Positions 24,702 to 33,367 of a DNA stretch of 64,000 bases are shown here, piece after piece. Positions within the stretch are counted from its first letter, which is position 1, and every line of letters begins with the position of its first letter. A program made the position numbers and the translations under genes. The notes below the pieces were generated by a model, which was not told where the DNA came from, did not search any database, and was given only the letters and a program-made list of their open reading frames with translations. The DNA lies in assembly GCF_900110575.1 (NCBI RefSeq), contig NZ_FOEF01000011.1, positions 225,740 to 289,739 of the forward strand. Direction: 5' to 3'. The DNA comes from Amycolatopsis saalfeldensis. Its GTDB lineage: Bacteria; Actinomycetota; Actinomycetes; Mycobacteriales; Pseudonocardiaceae.

Positions 24702-25921
24702 TGGGGTTCGGGCCGACTGAAGCATTCGTCGCGTACCTGAAGCAGATGCAGGCCGAAGGCAAGATCATCCCGCCGGGCGAGCTGGTCCGCCGGGTCAAGG
24801 CCGGGCCAGGGCCGGCGAGTCTCGGGAATGCGCAGAGCGCCAGCGCGAAGCAGGCGAGCGCGCAAATGGGCATCGAGGCAGACACGCTGGCTGCGGTGGG
24901 CCGCCTCGAGAGCGCCTGGTCGGGTCAAAGCGGAGATACCGCCAGGGGATCGCTGCGCCCGCTCGCCGACGTGGCCATAACGGCGTCGATTGCCTTGCAC
25001 GACAGCCAGAACGCCCTCACCGACCAGGCGCATGCGTTCGCCTCGACCCGCGACTCGCTCCACGACGTGTCGGACGAAGCGCCGTCGAAGTCCTTTTTGG
25101 ACATAGTCACCCCGTGGGACACCGACAACGAGGACCAGATCAACCGGCGCAACGCAGCGATCCAGCAGAACAATGCCGCGTATCAGGCCTTCACCGGAAC
25201 CAGCGACGACCACGCCAGGAAGATGCCCATCGACTACGGCCAGGTCCCCGACTCGGCGGAAGGCGCCTACGCCCTGCAACCCGCACCGGACCAAACCCAC
25301 GTCGAAAGCAAGGACCACCGCCAGAAGATCGTCACCCCAAACCATGCCGGCGGCCCCGGGCAAGTGGTGGACCAACCAGGATCGACCGCGGTGCCGCCAC
25401 CGGCAGGGCACTACGCCAACCCTGAAGCGCAGCAGCCGTCGTTCCACGTTCCGGCAACAGCACACGGTGACGACGGAACCGGCACCTCCGGATACGTCCC
25501 GCCGGTCACCGGCGCGGATGACCCATGGGGATTCACCGCGGGTAGCTCCAACAGCCCGAGCTTTCCCGCCCACAGCAGCACCGGCGATGACCTGACCGAT
25601 TCTCTGGGAACCGGCGGCAGCGCACGGGGGGCAAGCAACGGCTCCAGCGCTTCGCCGCGCGGCGGTGGTACGGGCGAACCGGGCAAGGCGACCGGCACCG
25701 GCCGGCTCGGCGGCACGGCCGAATCCGGCGTGCGACGCGGAACAAGCCCAGGAGCGACCGGTGCCCGGGGCACCAACGGCATACCCCTCACCTCCAGCGC
25801 CGGCAAGGGCGACAAGGAAAAAGACCAGGAACACAAGACTCCCGCCTACCTCCAGGAAGCCGACCCCAACGCCCTCTTCGGTTACGACGGCAAAGCCACG
25901 CCACCAGTGATCGGCAAGTAG
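24701..25921 (+). CDS. WXG/PPE-like ESX substrate candidate with long disordered tail
   Basis: A 406-residue protein. The first 170 residues are helical with a WSG turn (Trp73-Gly75) in RLESAWSGQSGDTARGSL, as in WXG100 and PPE proteins that fold as helical hairpins. The remaining 230 residues are Pro/Gly/Ser/Thr-rich and charged, without predicted fold. ATG 24701 overlaps the lipoprotein stop. No signal peptide is present, as expected for type VII substrates. EspG, the usual cytosolic chaperone of PPE proteins, is encoded next. No EccB/C/D/E or mycosin gene is near, so export must use a machine encoded elsewhere. Confidence 0.8.
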   Translation: MGFGPTEAFVAYLKQMQAEGKIIPPGELVRRVKAGPGPASLGNAQSASAKQASAQMGIEADTLAAVGRLESAWSGQSGDTARGSLRPLADVAITASIALHDSQNALTDQAHAFASTRDSLHDVSDEAPSKSFLDIVTPWDTDNEDQINRRNAAIQQNNAAYQAFTGTSDDHARKMPIDYGQVPDSAEGAYALQPAPDQTHVESKDHRQKIVTPNHAGGPGQVVDQPGSTAVPPPAGHYANPEAQQPSFHVPATAHGDDGTGTSGYVPPVTGADDPWGFTAGSSNSPSFPAHSSTGDDLTDSLGTGGSARGASNGSSASPRGGGTGEPGKATGTGRLGGTAESGVRRGTSPGATGARGTNGIPLTSSAGKGDKEKDQEHKTPAYLQEADPNALFGYDGKATPPVIGK

Positions 25922-25945
25922 GCGGCATCCAAGCGGGGGGACATC

Positions 25946-26710
25946 GTGATGCTGCTCGACGAGCCCGTGACCGTGCCGCGGCTGGCGGTCGCGAAAGCGT
26001 GGGAGTGGGAACAGGTCGGGCCGGCTCATCCGGTGCTCGGCGTCGTGGACGTCTGGGTCGAAGGCGAAGCCGCCGAACGGTTGGACGAGCTGGCCCGGCA
26101 AGCGCTGGCCGAGCCCGGGTTCTATCACTTGCGCACCGGGCGGGTCACCGGAAGGCTCCGTGACCTGCTGTTGGCAATCGCCAACGCCGACACCGAATGC
26201 TACGGCTGGTCCACCGACCGCCGCGGCCACGAGCGCGCGATGCTCGCCGTCCCAGTCGGGCGCAACGCAGTGCTCGCCACTGTCGAAAACGACCTGCTGA
26301 CCCTGGCGACGATCAAGGCAAACCACCTGGTCCACGCCATCGTGGACAGCCTGCCGGACTTCCCGGCCGCCGACATCCACGAGTTCGCCATCCCGAAAGC
26401 CGACTACGAGCCGAGGACGACCGGCAGCTACACCCTCGACACCACCAGCGACTACACCGCCGCCGAGCAGCTCCGCACCCTGATGACCTCACCACGAGCA
26501 GCCAGCCACCAGCTCTACGTCGCCGCCCGTGCCGACAGCACCCGGCAGTCCAGCGTGCCGCTGACCGCCGTGGACACCAACGACCACGGCCGCGTCCTCA
26601 CCTACCTGAGCACCACACCCACCGGCGACCACGACATCACCTGCGGCCCCGGCACGCCCGCCTACCTGGCCGCAACCCTGCAGAACACCCTGGCCGCCCT
26701 CCGCGAGTGA
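25946..26710 (+). CDS. ESX secretion-associated protein EspG
   Basis: A 254-residue EspG-family chaperone. The N-terminal AWEWEQVGPAHPVLG-type opening, the FYHLRTGRVTGRLRDLLLAIANAD segment and the C-terminal YAARADSTRQSSVPLTAVDTNDHGRVLTYL block with GGTPAYLAATL-like end are characteristic. EspG proteins bind the PPE partner in the cytosol and deliver it to its cognate ESX machine. GTG 25946 is used; ATG 25949 is an equal alternative behind the GGGGGG ribosome site. It ends the cassette and is followed by repeat DNA. Confidence 0.88.
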   Translation: MMLLDEPVTVPRLAVAKAWEWEQVGPAHPVLGVVDVWVEGEAAERLDELARQALAEPGFYHLRTGRVTGRLRDLLLAIANADTECYGWSTDRRGHERAMLAVPVGRNAVLATVENDLLTLATIKANHLVHAIVDSLPDFPAADIHEFAIPKADYEPRTTGSYTLDTTSDYTAAEQLRTLMTSPRAASHQLYVAARADSTRQSSVPLTAVDTNDHGRVLTYLSTTPTGDHDITCGPGTPAYLAATLQNTLAALRE

Positions 26711-26714
26711 CCCC

Positions 26715-27055
26715 AACACCCGACAACGCACCAAAGGCCCGCACCCTCTGCGGGCGCAGGCCCGACCATCGCAACGTCACCACGGCCTGGGGGTCCGGGA
26801 GCGAAGCCGACCGCGCCCACTCACACAACGTCACCACCACGATGGGGATCCAGAGGCTCGCCCCGAGCAGAGTTTGGGGGTCGCACTCCAAAAAACACCC
26901 GACAACGCAACAAAAGCCCGCCCCCTCCGCGGGCCTAGGCCCGACCATCGCAACGTCACCACAGCCTGGGGGTCCGGGGGCGAAGCCCTCCGGGCGGGGT
27001 CTGGGGGTTGCACCCCCGGAAACAGGACCGGGGCGAGCCGGTTCGCGAGTTCCGC
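26715..27055. repeat. Duplicated intergenic element with terminator-like hairpins
   Basis: A block of about 94 bases (26715-26808) recurs at 26894-26988 with about 90 percent identity. Each copy has a GC hairpin (GCCCGCA...TGCGGGC; GCCCGC...GCGGGC), then CCATCGCAACGTCACCAC, then GGGGGTCCGGG-GCGAAGCC. A GGGGGTTGCACCCCC hairpin ends the second. A related GGGGG-rich element lies at 37405-37468. No gene is seen between EspG and tmRNA. Confidence 0.8.
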
Positions 27056-27078
27056 GAACACAACCCGCCCCGAGAACC

Positions 27079-27450
27079 GGTGGAGGTGCCGGGAATTGAA
27101 CCCGGGTCCTCTAGCGTCTTGCCAGGGCTTCTCCGTGCGCAGTCCGCTATGTCTCTACTCGGCCCCTTCAGTCACACGAACAAGCTGAAGTGACGGGCCC
27201 AGCCACTGTTTGCTTCCCAACCAGGACCCGTGGCCGGGACTGGCGGTAAGCCTCCTAGCTGATGCCGGCTACCGGGTCGGAGGCGATCCCGGGCCGACAG
27301 ACTCACTCTGCTACTTAGGCAGCAAGAGCGAAGTCGCGCTGGCTATTGGCCTTGGCGCTTATTGGTTTGCGATGACGCTTGCGGTGGTCTCTCGCCTGCA
27401 CCGGCACGCTTCCCCTGACTCAACGTCCAGAGTCGAAACCGTTCACCCCC
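27079..27450 (-). ncRNA. ssrA: Transfer-messenger RNA
   Basis: The 5' end GGGGGTGAACGGTTTCGAC pairs with the 3' end GTTCAATTCCCGGCACCTCC to form the alanine-tRNA-like domain with its T-arm. The internal tag frame ends ANSQRDFALAA followed by TAA (27315-27317), with the resume codon a few alanine codons upstream near 27350. The final A of CCA is not encoded. It rescues stalled ribosomes with SmpB, encoded at 32837-33319. Confidence 0.95.
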
Positions 27451-27616
27451 TCGTAGGTGCTACATAACCTCTCCATCATAACGCCATCGGCAAGCCGATT
27501 GATCCCGGCCGGGGTGGGGCTGGCCCTACCGGCAACATGCCCGCTCGCCCCCTGTCCCCTCGGCGGCTCCCGGAGCGATGCTGTGCAGGTCAGCCGCACA
27601 GATGAGGAGCCCCGCC

Positions 27617-28300
27617 ATGGTCACCGCTTCAACCGGGAGGCGCCGGAACCCGCCGTTGGGCGGGGGCCTGGCGTTCCTGCTGCTCAACCTGCCGCTCGGG
27701 ATCGTGTCGTTCGCGCTGATCGTCACGCTGTTCTCGGCGGGGGTCGGGACGGCCGTGGTCTGGGTGGGCGTCCCGCTGCTCGCCCTGCTCGTGCTGCTGG
27801 CACGCGGCGCGGCGCGCCTGGAGCGGGCCCGCGTGTTCGCCATGCTCGACACCTACATCGACGTGCCGTACCTGCCGCTGCCCGAAGGCGGGCGCGCCCG
27901 CTGGACGACCCGGGTGAAGGACCGGGCCACCTGGCGCGACCTCGCGTACCTCTTCCTGCTGTTCCCGGTCGGCCTGATCGAGTTCGTGCTGGTCGTGACG
28001 TTCTGGGCCACGAGCCTCGGCCTCATCGCGCTGCCGGTGTACTACCGCTTCCTTCCCGACGGCGCCTACTTCTTCCCGAGCTACGATGTGCGCTGGATCA
28101 TCGTCGACTCGACGGTGGCCGCGCTGCCGTGGGCGGCGCTGGGGGTGCTGTTCGCCGCGCTGTCCGTGGCGCTGACCAGGGGGCTGGCCAAGCTGCACGC
28201 CGGCTTCGCCGTGGCCATGCTGCGGCCGACGGTCGCCCAGCGGCACCGCATGGAGCGCTCCTGGAACGAGATCGACGGAATGAGCACGGTGACCGGATGA
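27617..28300 (+). CDS. Putative sensor-domain membrane protein
   Basis: A 227-residue membrane protein with four hydrophobic segments arranged as two pairs and the motif DRATWRDLAYLFLLFPVGLIEFVLVVTFW, as in the putative-sensor domain found at the N-terminus of actinobacterial kinases. The next gene, a kinase, has the same type of domain (DPTTWRDLSYLMIAFPLAVAELPVA). ATG 27617 follows GAGGAG. It overlaps the kinase gene by ATGA. It is probably an accessory sensing subunit that arose by duplication of the kinase input domain. Confidence 0.85.
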   Translation: MVTASTGRRRNPPLGGGLAFLLLNLPLGIVSFALIVTLFSAGVGTAVVWVGVPLLALLVLLARGAARLERARVFAMLDTYIDVPYLPLPEGGRARWTTRVKDRATWRDLAYLFLLFPVGLIEFVLVVTFWATSLGLIALPVYYRFLPDGAYFFPSYDVRWIIVDSTVAALPWAALGVLFAALSVALTRGLAKLHAGFAVAMLRPTVAQRHRMERSWNEIDGMSTVTG

Positions 28301-29433
28301 CCACGGAGCAGCAGCTGCCGCCGGAGCATCCGCGGCCCAACCCGGCCCGCACCATCGTCTACATGATCGTCAGCTTCGTGTTCCGGCTGGTGCAGTTCAT
28401 CCTGATCGTCGTGGGCGCGGTGGTCGGCGTCGCCACGGTGGTGGTCTGGGTCGGCTTCCCGATCCTGCTCGCCACCACCGGGTTCGTCCGCTGGTCGGGC
28501 GACATGGAACGGCGCTGGGCGCGCACGATGCTGCGCTCGCCGCTGACGTCGGTGGAGCGCCTGCCGCTCGAGGGCCAGTCCCTCACCCGCCGCTGGCTCA
28601 CCCGCCTCACGGACCCGACGACCTGGCGCGACCTGTCGTACCTGATGATCGCGTTCCCGCTGGCGGTCGCGGAGCTGCCGGTGGCCATCGCGTCCATCGT
28701 GCTGCTGCCGATGGCGATCTGGGTGACGCCGTGGCTCGGCTGGCTGCACGGCAACCTCGCGATGTCCCTGCTCGGCCCGAACCGCACGAAGAAGCTGGAA
28801 GCGAAGGCCGAGCACCTGCAGGCGTCACGGGCCCGTGGCGTGGACGCCGCCGAGGCCGAGCGCCGGCGGATCGAGCGCGATCTGCACGACGGCGCGCAGC
28901 AGCGGCTGGTGGCCGTCGCGATGAGCCTCGGCCGCGCGAAGTCGAAGTTCGACAACGACCCGGACGCCGTGCGCGACCTGATCGACGAGGCGCACTCGGA
29001 CGCCAAGCTGGCCGTCTCGGAGCTGCGCGACCTGGCCCGCGGCATCTTCCCCGCCGTGCTGGGCGACCGCGGTCTCGACGCGGCGCTGTCGGCGCAGGCG
29101 GCCAAGTCCCCGATCCCGGTGGACGTGCACGTGAACGTGGAGCCGCGCCCGCCGGCCGCGGTCGAGACCACGGCGTACTTCATCGTCGGCGAGACCCTCA
29201 CCAACATCGCCAAGCACTCCGGCGCCACCGAGGCGATCGTGAAGGTCTGGCGCAGCGACACGCACGTCATCGTCGAGATCACCGACAACGGCCACGGCGG
29301 CGCGGAGGTGCGCCCCGGCGGCGGCCTGGCCGGGCTGGCGGACCGCGCGGCCACGATCGACGGCGTCATCACGGTGGTGAGCCCCGTCGGCGGTCCGACC
29401 GTCATCCGCGCCGACCTGCCGTGCCAGTGGTGA
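28297..29433 (+). CDS. Sensor histidine kinase (NarL-type system)
   Basis: A 378-residue kinase. Four membrane helices form a putative-sensor domain (residues 20-150), followed by a HisKA_3 box with RRRIERDLHDGAQQRLVAVAM (phospho-His near 197) and a HATPase domain with GETLTNIAKHSGA (N-box) and ITDNGHGGA...GGGLAGLADR (G-box). It overlaps the upstream sensor-protein gene and is followed by its response regulator after a hairpin. The signal is unknown; closely related kinases respond to cell-envelope stress. Confidence 0.94.
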   Translation: MTTEQQLPPEHPRPNPARTIVYMIVSFVFRLVQFILIVVGAVVGVATVVVWVGFPILLATTGFVRWSGDMERRWARTMLRSPLTSVERLPLEGQSLTRRWLTRLTDPTTWRDLSYLMIAFPLAVAELPVAIASIVLLPMAIWVTPWLGWLHGNLAMSLLGPNRTKKLEAKAEHLQASRARGVDAAEAERRRIERDLHDGAQQRLVAVAMSLGRAKSKFDNDPDAVRDLIDEAHSDAKLAVSELRDLARGIFPAVLGDRGLDAALSAQAAKSPIPVDVHVNVEPRPPAAVETTAYFIVGETLTNIAKHSGATEAIVKVWRSDTHVIVEITDNGHGGAEVRPGGGLAGLADRAATIDGVITVVSPVGGPTVIRADLPCQW

Positions 29434-29435
29434 CC

Positions 29436-29477
29436 GGCTCGTGAGTGAATAGCCCCGGAGCTTTTCACTCACGAGCC
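29436..29477. terminator. 14-bp perfect hairpin between kinase and regulator genes
   Basis: GGCTCGTGAGTGAA (29436-29449) and TTCACTCACGAGCC (29464-29477) pair perfectly across a 14-base loop. It lies between co-oriented kinase and regulator genes and has no T-run, so it may lower read-through or stabilise the upstream mRNA rather than stop transcription. Confidence 0.7.
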
Positions 29478-29487
29478 TGGGGGCCTG

Positions 29488-30129
29488 ATGCGGGTAGTGA
29501 TCGCCGAAGACGCGGTGCTGTTGCGAGCCGGGGTCACGCGCCTGCTCGCGGACGAGGGCATCGAGACCGTCGCCGCCGTCGACAACGGTGACGACCTGCT
29601 CGGCGCGATCACCGAGCACCGCCCCGACCTGGCGATCGTCGACGTGCGGATGCCGCCGACGTTCACCGACGAAGGCCTGCGCGCCGCGCTGTCCGCCCGG
29701 AAGGCCGTGCCGGGCCTGCCCGTGCTGGTGCTCTCGCAGTACGTCGAGGAGAGCTACGCGGTGGAGTTGCTTTCCGGCGGTGCGGGCGGGGTCGGCTACC
29801 TGCTGAAGGAGCGCGTCGCCGACGTCGCGGAGTTCCTCGACGCGGTGCGCCGCGTCGCCGGCGGCGGCACGGCGATCGACCCCGACGTGATCGCCCAGCT
29901 GATGGCGCGCGGCCGCCGAAACCCGCTCGACGCGTTGACCGCGCGTGAGTCCGAGGTGCTCGGCCTGATGGCGCAGGGCCTGTCCAACACAGCCATCGCG
30001 AACTCCCTCGTGGTGTCGCACGGCGCCGTGGAAAAGCACATCGGCAACATCTTCGCCAAGCTCGGCCTGGAGGCCAGCTCGGAGGAGCACCGGCGCGTCC
30101 GGGCCGTGCTCACCTACCTCGGCCGCTGA
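29488..30129 (+). CDS. Response regulator, NarL/LuxR family
   Basis: A 213-residue response regulator with acidic pair ED at residues 7-8, phosphorylated Asp in LAIVDVRMPP near 54, Lys in YLLKERVAD near 109 and a LuxR HTH LTARESEVLGLMAQGLSNTAIANSLVVSHGAVEKHI. ATG 29488 directly follows the hairpin. It forms a set with the kinase and the membrane sensor protein upstream. Targets unknown. Confidence 0.95.
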   Translation: MRVVIAEDAVLLRAGVTRLLADEGIETVAAVDNGDDLLGAITEHRPDLAIVDVRMPPTFTDEGLRAALSARKAVPGLPVLVLSQYVEESYAVELLSGGAGGVGYLLKERVADVAEFLDAVRRVAGGGTAIDPDVIAQLMARGRRNPLDALTARESEVLGLMAQGLSNTAIANSLVVSHGAVEKHIGNIFAKLGLEASSEEHRRVRAVLTYLGR

Positions 30130-30219
30130 CTCAGGGTGAGAATTCCTCACCCGTTTCCAGGGCAGCATCGGGCCGCCGGCCTCGCCTACCATGGACCGAT
30201 GGCGAGTGAGGAGCACCCG

Positions 30220-30447
30220 ATGACCGACCGCAGCGTCCGCTTTTTCGGCGGCCCGCTCGACGGCCGCGTCCAGGAGCTCGCCGACGCCGAGCCCGCGCCC
30301 GGCACCCTCGTCCGGCACATCCACCTCCACGGCGGCCCGAAGATCGAGACGCTGTACGAGCTCGGCATGACCGAAAACGGCTGGGAGTACCGGGTGCGCT
30401 CGACTTCGCACAGCGAGTCCGAGCCGGAGCCGGACGGGCTGAGGTAG
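30220..30447 (+). CDS. Small conserved-type protein, function unknown
   Basis: Seventy-five residues with the opening MTDRSVRFFGGPLDGRVQEL and a compact beta-rich middle (GTLVRHIHLHGGPKIETLYELG), ending in acidic SESEPEPDG. I recall no named family. ATG 30220 has GAGGAG at a spacing of 6. An in-frame ATG at 30199 lies 6 bases after TACCAT, the leaderless pattern, so both starts are possible. It stands alone between the response regulator and the broken acyltransferase. Confidence 0.6.
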   Translation: MTDRSVRFFGGPLDGRVQELADAEPAPGTLVRHIHLHGGPKIETLYELGMTENGWEYRVRSTSHSESEPEPDGLR

Positions 30448-30540
30448 GGCCAGCCCCCGTATCGACCCCCAGCTGGCCCGAACGCGGAAACGGCGGTCAG
30501 CACCGCTGTCCCGCAAGTCCTTTCCCGCCAGGCTTTACGC

Positions 30541-31883
30541 ATGACGACGAGCCAGCTGCGGGTCAGCACCCCACCAGTCGCGAAAGGCGGCCGGGACAAG
30601 TTCCTCGACGTGGTCCGGGCGGGTGCGATCCTGGCCGTGATCACCCAGCACTGGGTCATGCCGGTGCTCTCCTACTCCGACGGCCGGCTCGGGACCGGGA
30701 ACGCGCTCGCGACACCCGGCTGGTGGGCCGTCACCTGGCTTTCGCAGGTGATGCCGCTGGTCTTCTTCGCCGGTGGCGCCGCGAACCTGATCTCCCTGCG
30801 CCGCGCCCCGTCCTCACGCGCTTGGCTGGCCGGACGGATCCGGCGGCTGCTGGTGCCGGTGCTGCCGCTGGTCGCCGTGTGGCTGGTGGTGCCGGATCTG
30901 TTGCAGGGCATGGGAATTCCCCCGCAGCCGTTGCAGATCGCCGGCTCGATCGCGGCGCAGCTGCTGTGGTTCCTCTCGGTTTACCTGCTCACCGTGCTGG
31001 TGACGCCGTTGATGGTCGCCGCGCACCGGCGCTGGGGCCTGAAGGTGCCGTTCGTGATGGCCGCCGCCGGGTGCTCGTCGACGTCGCCCGCTTCAACGAC
31101 CTGGGCATGATCGGCTACGTCAACGCCGTGTTCGTCTGGGTCGCCGTGCACCAGCTGGGCTTCCACTACGTCGAGGGCAAGCTGGGCGAGCTGAGCCGGC
31201 GCGCCGCGCTGGGCCTGTCCGCCGCCGGCTTCGGCGTCACCGCGCTGATGGTCGCCTTCGGGCCGTACCCGGCCAGCATGATCGGCATGCCGGGCGCGCC
31301 GGTGTCCAACATGAGCCCGCCGACCGTGCTGCTCGCGTTCCTCGCCGTCGGCCAGATCGGCCTGCTGCTGGCGTTCCGGCCGCAGCTCAACGCGCTGGCC
31401 GCGAAGCCGCGCCTCGGCGCCGCCCTGAGCTGGATCGGGGCGCGGTTCATGAGCGTGTACCTGTGGCACATGCCGGCCCTGATCGTGGTCTCCGGCATCA
31501 CCGTCTACGGCCTGCGTTACGCGACGCCGGCGCCGGGCACGCTGCTGTGGCTCGTGATGGTGCCGATGTGGTTCGGCGCCTGCGCCGCGGTGCTGGTGGG
31601 CCTGCTGCGCCTGTTCGCCCGCTTCGAGATGCAGCGCGACAGCGTGGTCGTCACCGCCCGCACCCCGCAGCTGGTGCTGGCCGGGCTGCTCGCCTCGGGC
31701 GGTCTGCTGGGGCTGGCCGCACACGGCTTCCAGCCGCTGAGCGCGGGCCTGGTCCACGGCCCGGTCCCGTGGGTCGTGCTCACCGCTGCCGGGTTCGTGC
31801 TGGCCGGGCGCCAGGTGCCGGTGACGCGGTTCCTCGGCCGGGCCGTCGCGGTCGCGGAGAGCGCGCAGCTCAAGAAGGTCTAG
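30541..31883 (+). pseudogene. Acyltransferase-3 family membrane protein, frameshifted
   Basis: The first 177 codons (from ATG 30541) encode the start of an acyltransferase-3 protein: RDKFLDVVRAGAILAVITQHW is the family opening, followed by membrane helices. The frame then breaks at the G-run 31069-31071 (CCGGGTGC) and stops at 31110. The rest continues in the +2-shifted frame (VLVDVARFNDLGMIGYVNAVFVW to SAQLKKV, stop at 31883), giving about 447 residues if one G were restored. Either a real recent mutation or a sequencing error in a homopolymer; the downstream part shows no other damage. Such enzymes O-acylate surface glycans or antibiotics. Confidence 0.85.
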
Positions 31884-31898
31884 GGGGACCTGGGGGTG

Positions 31899-31934
31899 AG
31901 CCCCCGGTCAGGGCGCCGACCCTGGCCGGGGGCT
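31899..31934. terminator. Terminator hairpin between convergent genes
   Basis: AGCCCCCGGTCAGGG (31899-31913) pairs with CCCTGGCCGGGGGCT (31920-31934) with one mismatch across a 6-base loop. It lies between the acyltransferase stop and the convergent amidohydrolase stop and would serve both strands. Confidence 0.75.
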
Positions 31935-31943
31935 CTCTGGCAG

Positions 31944-32840
31944 CTAGGGGTTCAGCAGCCGGGCGGGCGTGTCGTGCAGCACCGCCCGCAGGAACGGCTC
32001 GCCGAGGCGATCGTCGGCCGCCCAGCCGGCGATCGCCTGCAGCTGGGTGGCGTAGGAGTACGGGATGTTCGGGAAGTCCGTGCCGAGCACCACCCGGTCG
32101 GCGACGTCCGCCAGCCGCGCCGTCCAGTCCGGCGGCAGCGGCGACATCTTCGCCACGAACGGCACCCCGACCATCGTGGTGTCGATGTGCACCCGCGGGT
32201 AGCGCGCCATCAGCTCGAACGCGGCGGCGAACTCGGGCATCGCGGCGTGCGCGAGCACGGCCGTCAGCCGCGGGTGCTGCGCCAGCACCTCGCCGAAGAC
32301 CTGCAGCCCGGTGAAGTTCCCACGCAGCGGGCCGTGTCCACAGTGGACGACCACCGGCACGCCCGCTTCGGCCAGCGCGCCCCAGACCGGCGCCAGCAAC
32401 TCGTCACGCGGGTCGTACCCGCCGATCTGCACGTGGGCCTTGAAGCAGCGCGCGCCCGCCCGCAGCGCCGTGTCCACAGAGGACGCGGCCGAGGGCTCGG
32501 CGAAGAACGTGCCGGTGCGCACGGCGTCGGGCACCTGGTCGGCGAACTCACCGACCCAGGAGTTCAGCCACTCGGCCATGCCCGGCTTGTGCGGGTACAC
32601 CAGCGGCGCGAACTGCTTGACGCCCAGCGACCGCAGCGTCTCCAGCCGCTCCTTCTCCTCGGTGCGGTAGAACACCGGCCACTCGGTGCCGTAGTGCTCG
32701 GGCGCGCGGTCGAAGTACGCCCACACCTTGTCCATCACGGACTTCGGCAGGAAGTGCACGTGCAGGTCGACGAGCCCGTCGAGGCCCAGGGACGCGGTCC
32801 ATCGCTTGACGTCCTCGTCCGACGCCGGACCCGCCGTCAC
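31944..32840 (-). CDS. Amidohydrolase family protein (ACMSD-like)
   Basis: A 298-residue TIM-barrel amidohydrolase of the amidohydrolase-2 group. Metal ligands appear in VDLHVHFLP (HxH near residue 27), VVVHCGHGPL, AHAAMPEF and the terminal GTDFPNIPYSY with the catalytic Asp. Members include decarboxylases such as ACMSD and lactone hydrolases; the exact reaction is open. GTG 32840 overlaps the smpB stop (4 bases), so it is translated in line with the ftsEX-smpB run although functionally unrelated. Confidence 0.85.
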   Translation of the reverse strand: MTAGPASDEDVKRWTASLGLDGLVDLHVHFLPKSVMDKVWAYFDRAPEHYGTEWPVFYRTEEKERLETLRSLGVKQFAPLVYPHKPGMAEWLNSWVGEFADQVPDAVRTGTFFAEPSAASSVDTALRAGARCFKAHVQIGGYDPRDELLAPVWGALAEAGVPVVVHCGHGPLRGNFTGLQVFGEVLAQHPRLTAVLAHAAMPEFAAAFELMARYPRVHIDTTMVGVPFVAKMSPLPPDWTARLADVADRVVLGTDFPNIPYSYATQLQAIAGWAADDRLGEPFLRAVLHDTPARLLNP

Positions 32841-33319
32841 TCCGTGAACCGGCCCTTCAGCGCCCGGCCCATGGCCTTGCTGATGTCGCGCTCGGCGTCA
32901 CGCTTGGCCAGCGTCTGCCGTTTGTCGTAGGCCTTCTTGCCCTTGGCCAGCGCGATCTCGACCTTGACCTTGCCGTCCTTGAAGTACATCGACAGCGGCA
33001 CCAGCGAGAGCCCGCTTTCCTTCGTCTTGCCGATCAGCTTCTCGATCTCGCTGCGGTGCAGCAGCAGCTTGCGCGTGCGCCGCGGCGTGTGGTTGGTCCA
33101 GGTGCCCTGCGTGTACTCCGGGATGTGCACGTTGCGCAGCCACACCTCACCGTCGTCGACGGTCGCGAACGCGTCGGCCAGCGAGGCCTTGCCGTCCCGA
33201 AGGCTCTTCACCTCCGTGCCCTGGAGCACCAGTCCGGCTTCATAGGTGTCCAGGATGGAGTAATCGTGCCGAGCCTTGCGGTTCGACGCGATGACCTTCT
33301 GTCCACGTTCCTTGGGCAT
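32837..33319 (-). CDS. smpB: SsrA-binding protein SmpB
   Basis: A 160-residue SmpB that binds the tRNA-like domain of tmRNA and brings it to stalled ribosomes. The signature NRKARHDYSILDTYEAGLVLQGTEVKSLR begins at residue 12, and the C-terminal basic tail KAYDKRQTLAKRDAERD is present; this tail enters the empty mRNA channel. ATG 33319. It lies 48 bases after ftsX, an order common in actinobacteria. tmRNA itself is encoded at 27079-27450. Confidence 0.98.
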   Translation of the reverse strand: MPKERGQKVIASNRKARHDYSILDTYEAGLVLQGTEVKSLRDGKASLADAFATVDDGEVWLRNVHIPEYTQGTWTNHTPRRTRKLLLHRSEIEKLIGKTKESGLSLVPLSMYFKDGKVKVEIALAKGKKAYDKRQTLAKRDAERDISKAMGRALKGRFTE

Positions 33320-33367
33320 GATGACGACTCTACGTGATTTCCGGGCCCTGAGCAGGTGGTTAAGCGG

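Noticed and set aside
31060..31110. Programmed frameshift in the acyltransferase gene
   Set aside because: No slippery heptamer or downstream stimulatory structure is evident; a simple base loss in GGG explains the change.
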